A DNA stretch of 6,388 nucleotides from the NCBI GenBank assembly GCA_003477345.1, contig DMTG01000070.1:1-6388 (forward strand), in the 5' to 3' direction. Each line of letters starts with the position of its first letter. The stretch's first letter is position 1. This stretch comes from Succinivibrionaceae bacterium. GTDB taxonomy: Bacteria; Pseudomonadota; Gammaproteobacteria; Enterobacterales; Succinivibrionaceae. Below are positions 5,950-6,388 of this stretch, piece by piece. The notes beneath the pieces are model-generated. The model had not been told where the DNA came from. It ran no database searches and was given only the letters and a program-made list of their open reading frames with translations. The translations under genes were made by a program, and so were the position numbers.

Positions 5950-5991
5950 GGCGCTTATATTCCGCCCTTTAGGGCGTGGATATTAGGCGCC
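5950..5991. repeat. Terminal hairpin of the IS200/IS605-type element
   Basis: An inner stem pairs ATATTCCGCCCT (5957-5968) with AGGGCGTGGATAT (5971-5983) around a TT loop, with T5977 bulged and one G-T pair. An outer GGCGC (5950-5954) pairs with GCGCC (5987-5991). A GC-rich imperfect hairpin with an extruded base beside tnpA is characteristic of the subterminal structures bound by Y1 transposases. It ends three bases before the tnpA stop codon and may also terminate its transcript. The cleavage point is probably close to 5940-5950 but cannot be fixed. Confidence 0.7.
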
Positions 5992-5994
5992 ATA

Positions 5995-6388
5995 CTAATC
6001 AGGTGTTTTTTGTTGTTCTATGTATTGTCTGATAATGGAAATAGGAGCACCTCCACAGGAAGAAGCAAAATAAGATGGACTCCACAGAGCCTTGCCCCAT
6101 AGTGCTTTGGTAATAGAAGGGTATTGCCTTGAACGAATAATCCTTGAAGACATTCCTTTAAGTCTGAAGACTAGCTCTGCTATGGCAAGCTTAGGAGGGT
6201 ATAAAACGAGGAGATGAACATGGTCTTCTTCCCCATCAAATTCGATTAAAGAAGCTTCTGGTTGACAACAAACAGTTTCAAAAATGACTTTAAGCTCAGT
6301 TAAAATTTGAGCGGTGAAGATTTTTCGACGATATTTGGTCACAAAGACTAGATGAACAAGCAGATTAAAAGTAGAATGTCTGGTGTGG
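5995..6388 (-). CDS. tnpA: TnpA, Y1 (HUH) transposase of IS200/IS605 family, 5' end outside window
   Basis: The frame runs from the right edge to the TAG at 5995, with 130 codons visible. The GTG at 6342 is an internal Val: 15 further codons upstream read HTRHSTFNLLVHLVF and continue into VTKYRRKIF, the usual TnpA N-terminus, so only a few residues are missing. The HUH motif is DHVHLL, supplying the two metal-binding histidines. The catalytic tyrosine is in IIRQYIEQQ, following the family-typical WSPSYFASSCGGAPIS. The enzyme catalyses single-strand peel-and-paste transposition, nicking at hairpin-marked ends through a 5'-phosphotyrosine link. All key residues are present and no internal stop is seen. 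The element's structured end lies immediately downstream. Confidence 0.92.
   Translation of the reverse strand, partial: HTRHSTFNLLVHLVFVTKYRRKIFTAQILTELKVIFETVCCQPEASLIEFDGEEDHVHLLVLYPPKLAIAELVFRLKGMSSRIIRSRQYPSITKALWGKALWSPSYFASSCGGAPISIIRQYIEQQKTPD

Larger units (their letters stand above)
5950..6388 (-). mobile_element. IS200/IS605-family insertion sequence, partial
   Basis: The element is defined by its tnpA and by the hairpin next to the tnpA 3' end. The other end, and any tnpB, would lie beyond the right edge, so the IS200 (tnpA only) and IS605 (tnpA plus tnpB) forms cannot be told apart. The 5' part of tnpA present here looks intact, so the element may be active. Confidence 0.75.

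Overview
The window reads as an AT-rich chromosomal segment of a Gram-negative bacterium. Two adjacent enzymes carry Sec-type signal peptides, the regulators are LysR-type, one promoter carries a Fur-like box, and the insertion sequences are IS3 and IS200/IS605 types. A gut or rumen gammaproteobacterium (for example a Succinivibrionaceae-like lineage) would fit, but that placement is only an impression from protein style and base composition.

Left part (1-3650): The C-terminal end of one LysR-type regulator lies at the left edge, on the + strand, with an in-frame stop at the edge. It converges on a complete LysR-type regulator (173-1066, - strand). That regulator is divergent from a tight three-gene operon (+): a flavodoxin-fold NAD(P)H-dependent oxidoreductase with a four-cysteine motif (1217-1756), a secreted alpha/beta hydrolase of the HSL type (1770-2741), and a secreted fusion of a carboxymuconolactone decarboxylase-like domain to a cupin (2766-3650). 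The divergent intergenic region holds a plausible sigma70 promoter overlapped by a perfect 9-bp inverted repeat, with a second LysR-box-like dyad just upstream. Together this looks like a LysR-controlled redox and detoxification module with one cytoplasmic and two exported enzymes. The substrate cannot be read from the sequence.

Middle part (about 3720-5210): This is a graveyard of two different IS3-family transposases, both on the - strand. Each keeps its DDE triad but is broken by a stop at a position where the family has tryptophan (TGA in one, TAG in the other). Between them lies a short stretch that looks like a decayed orfA tail.

Right part (5194-6388): A three-helix membrane protein of unknown function (- strand) has a Fur-box-like site at its promoter, and its C-terminus runs into the IS3 relic. 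After about 250 bp without a gene, an IS200/IS605-type element begins: a structured terminal hairpin followed by tnpA (Y1 transposase, - strand), which leaves the window at the right edge.
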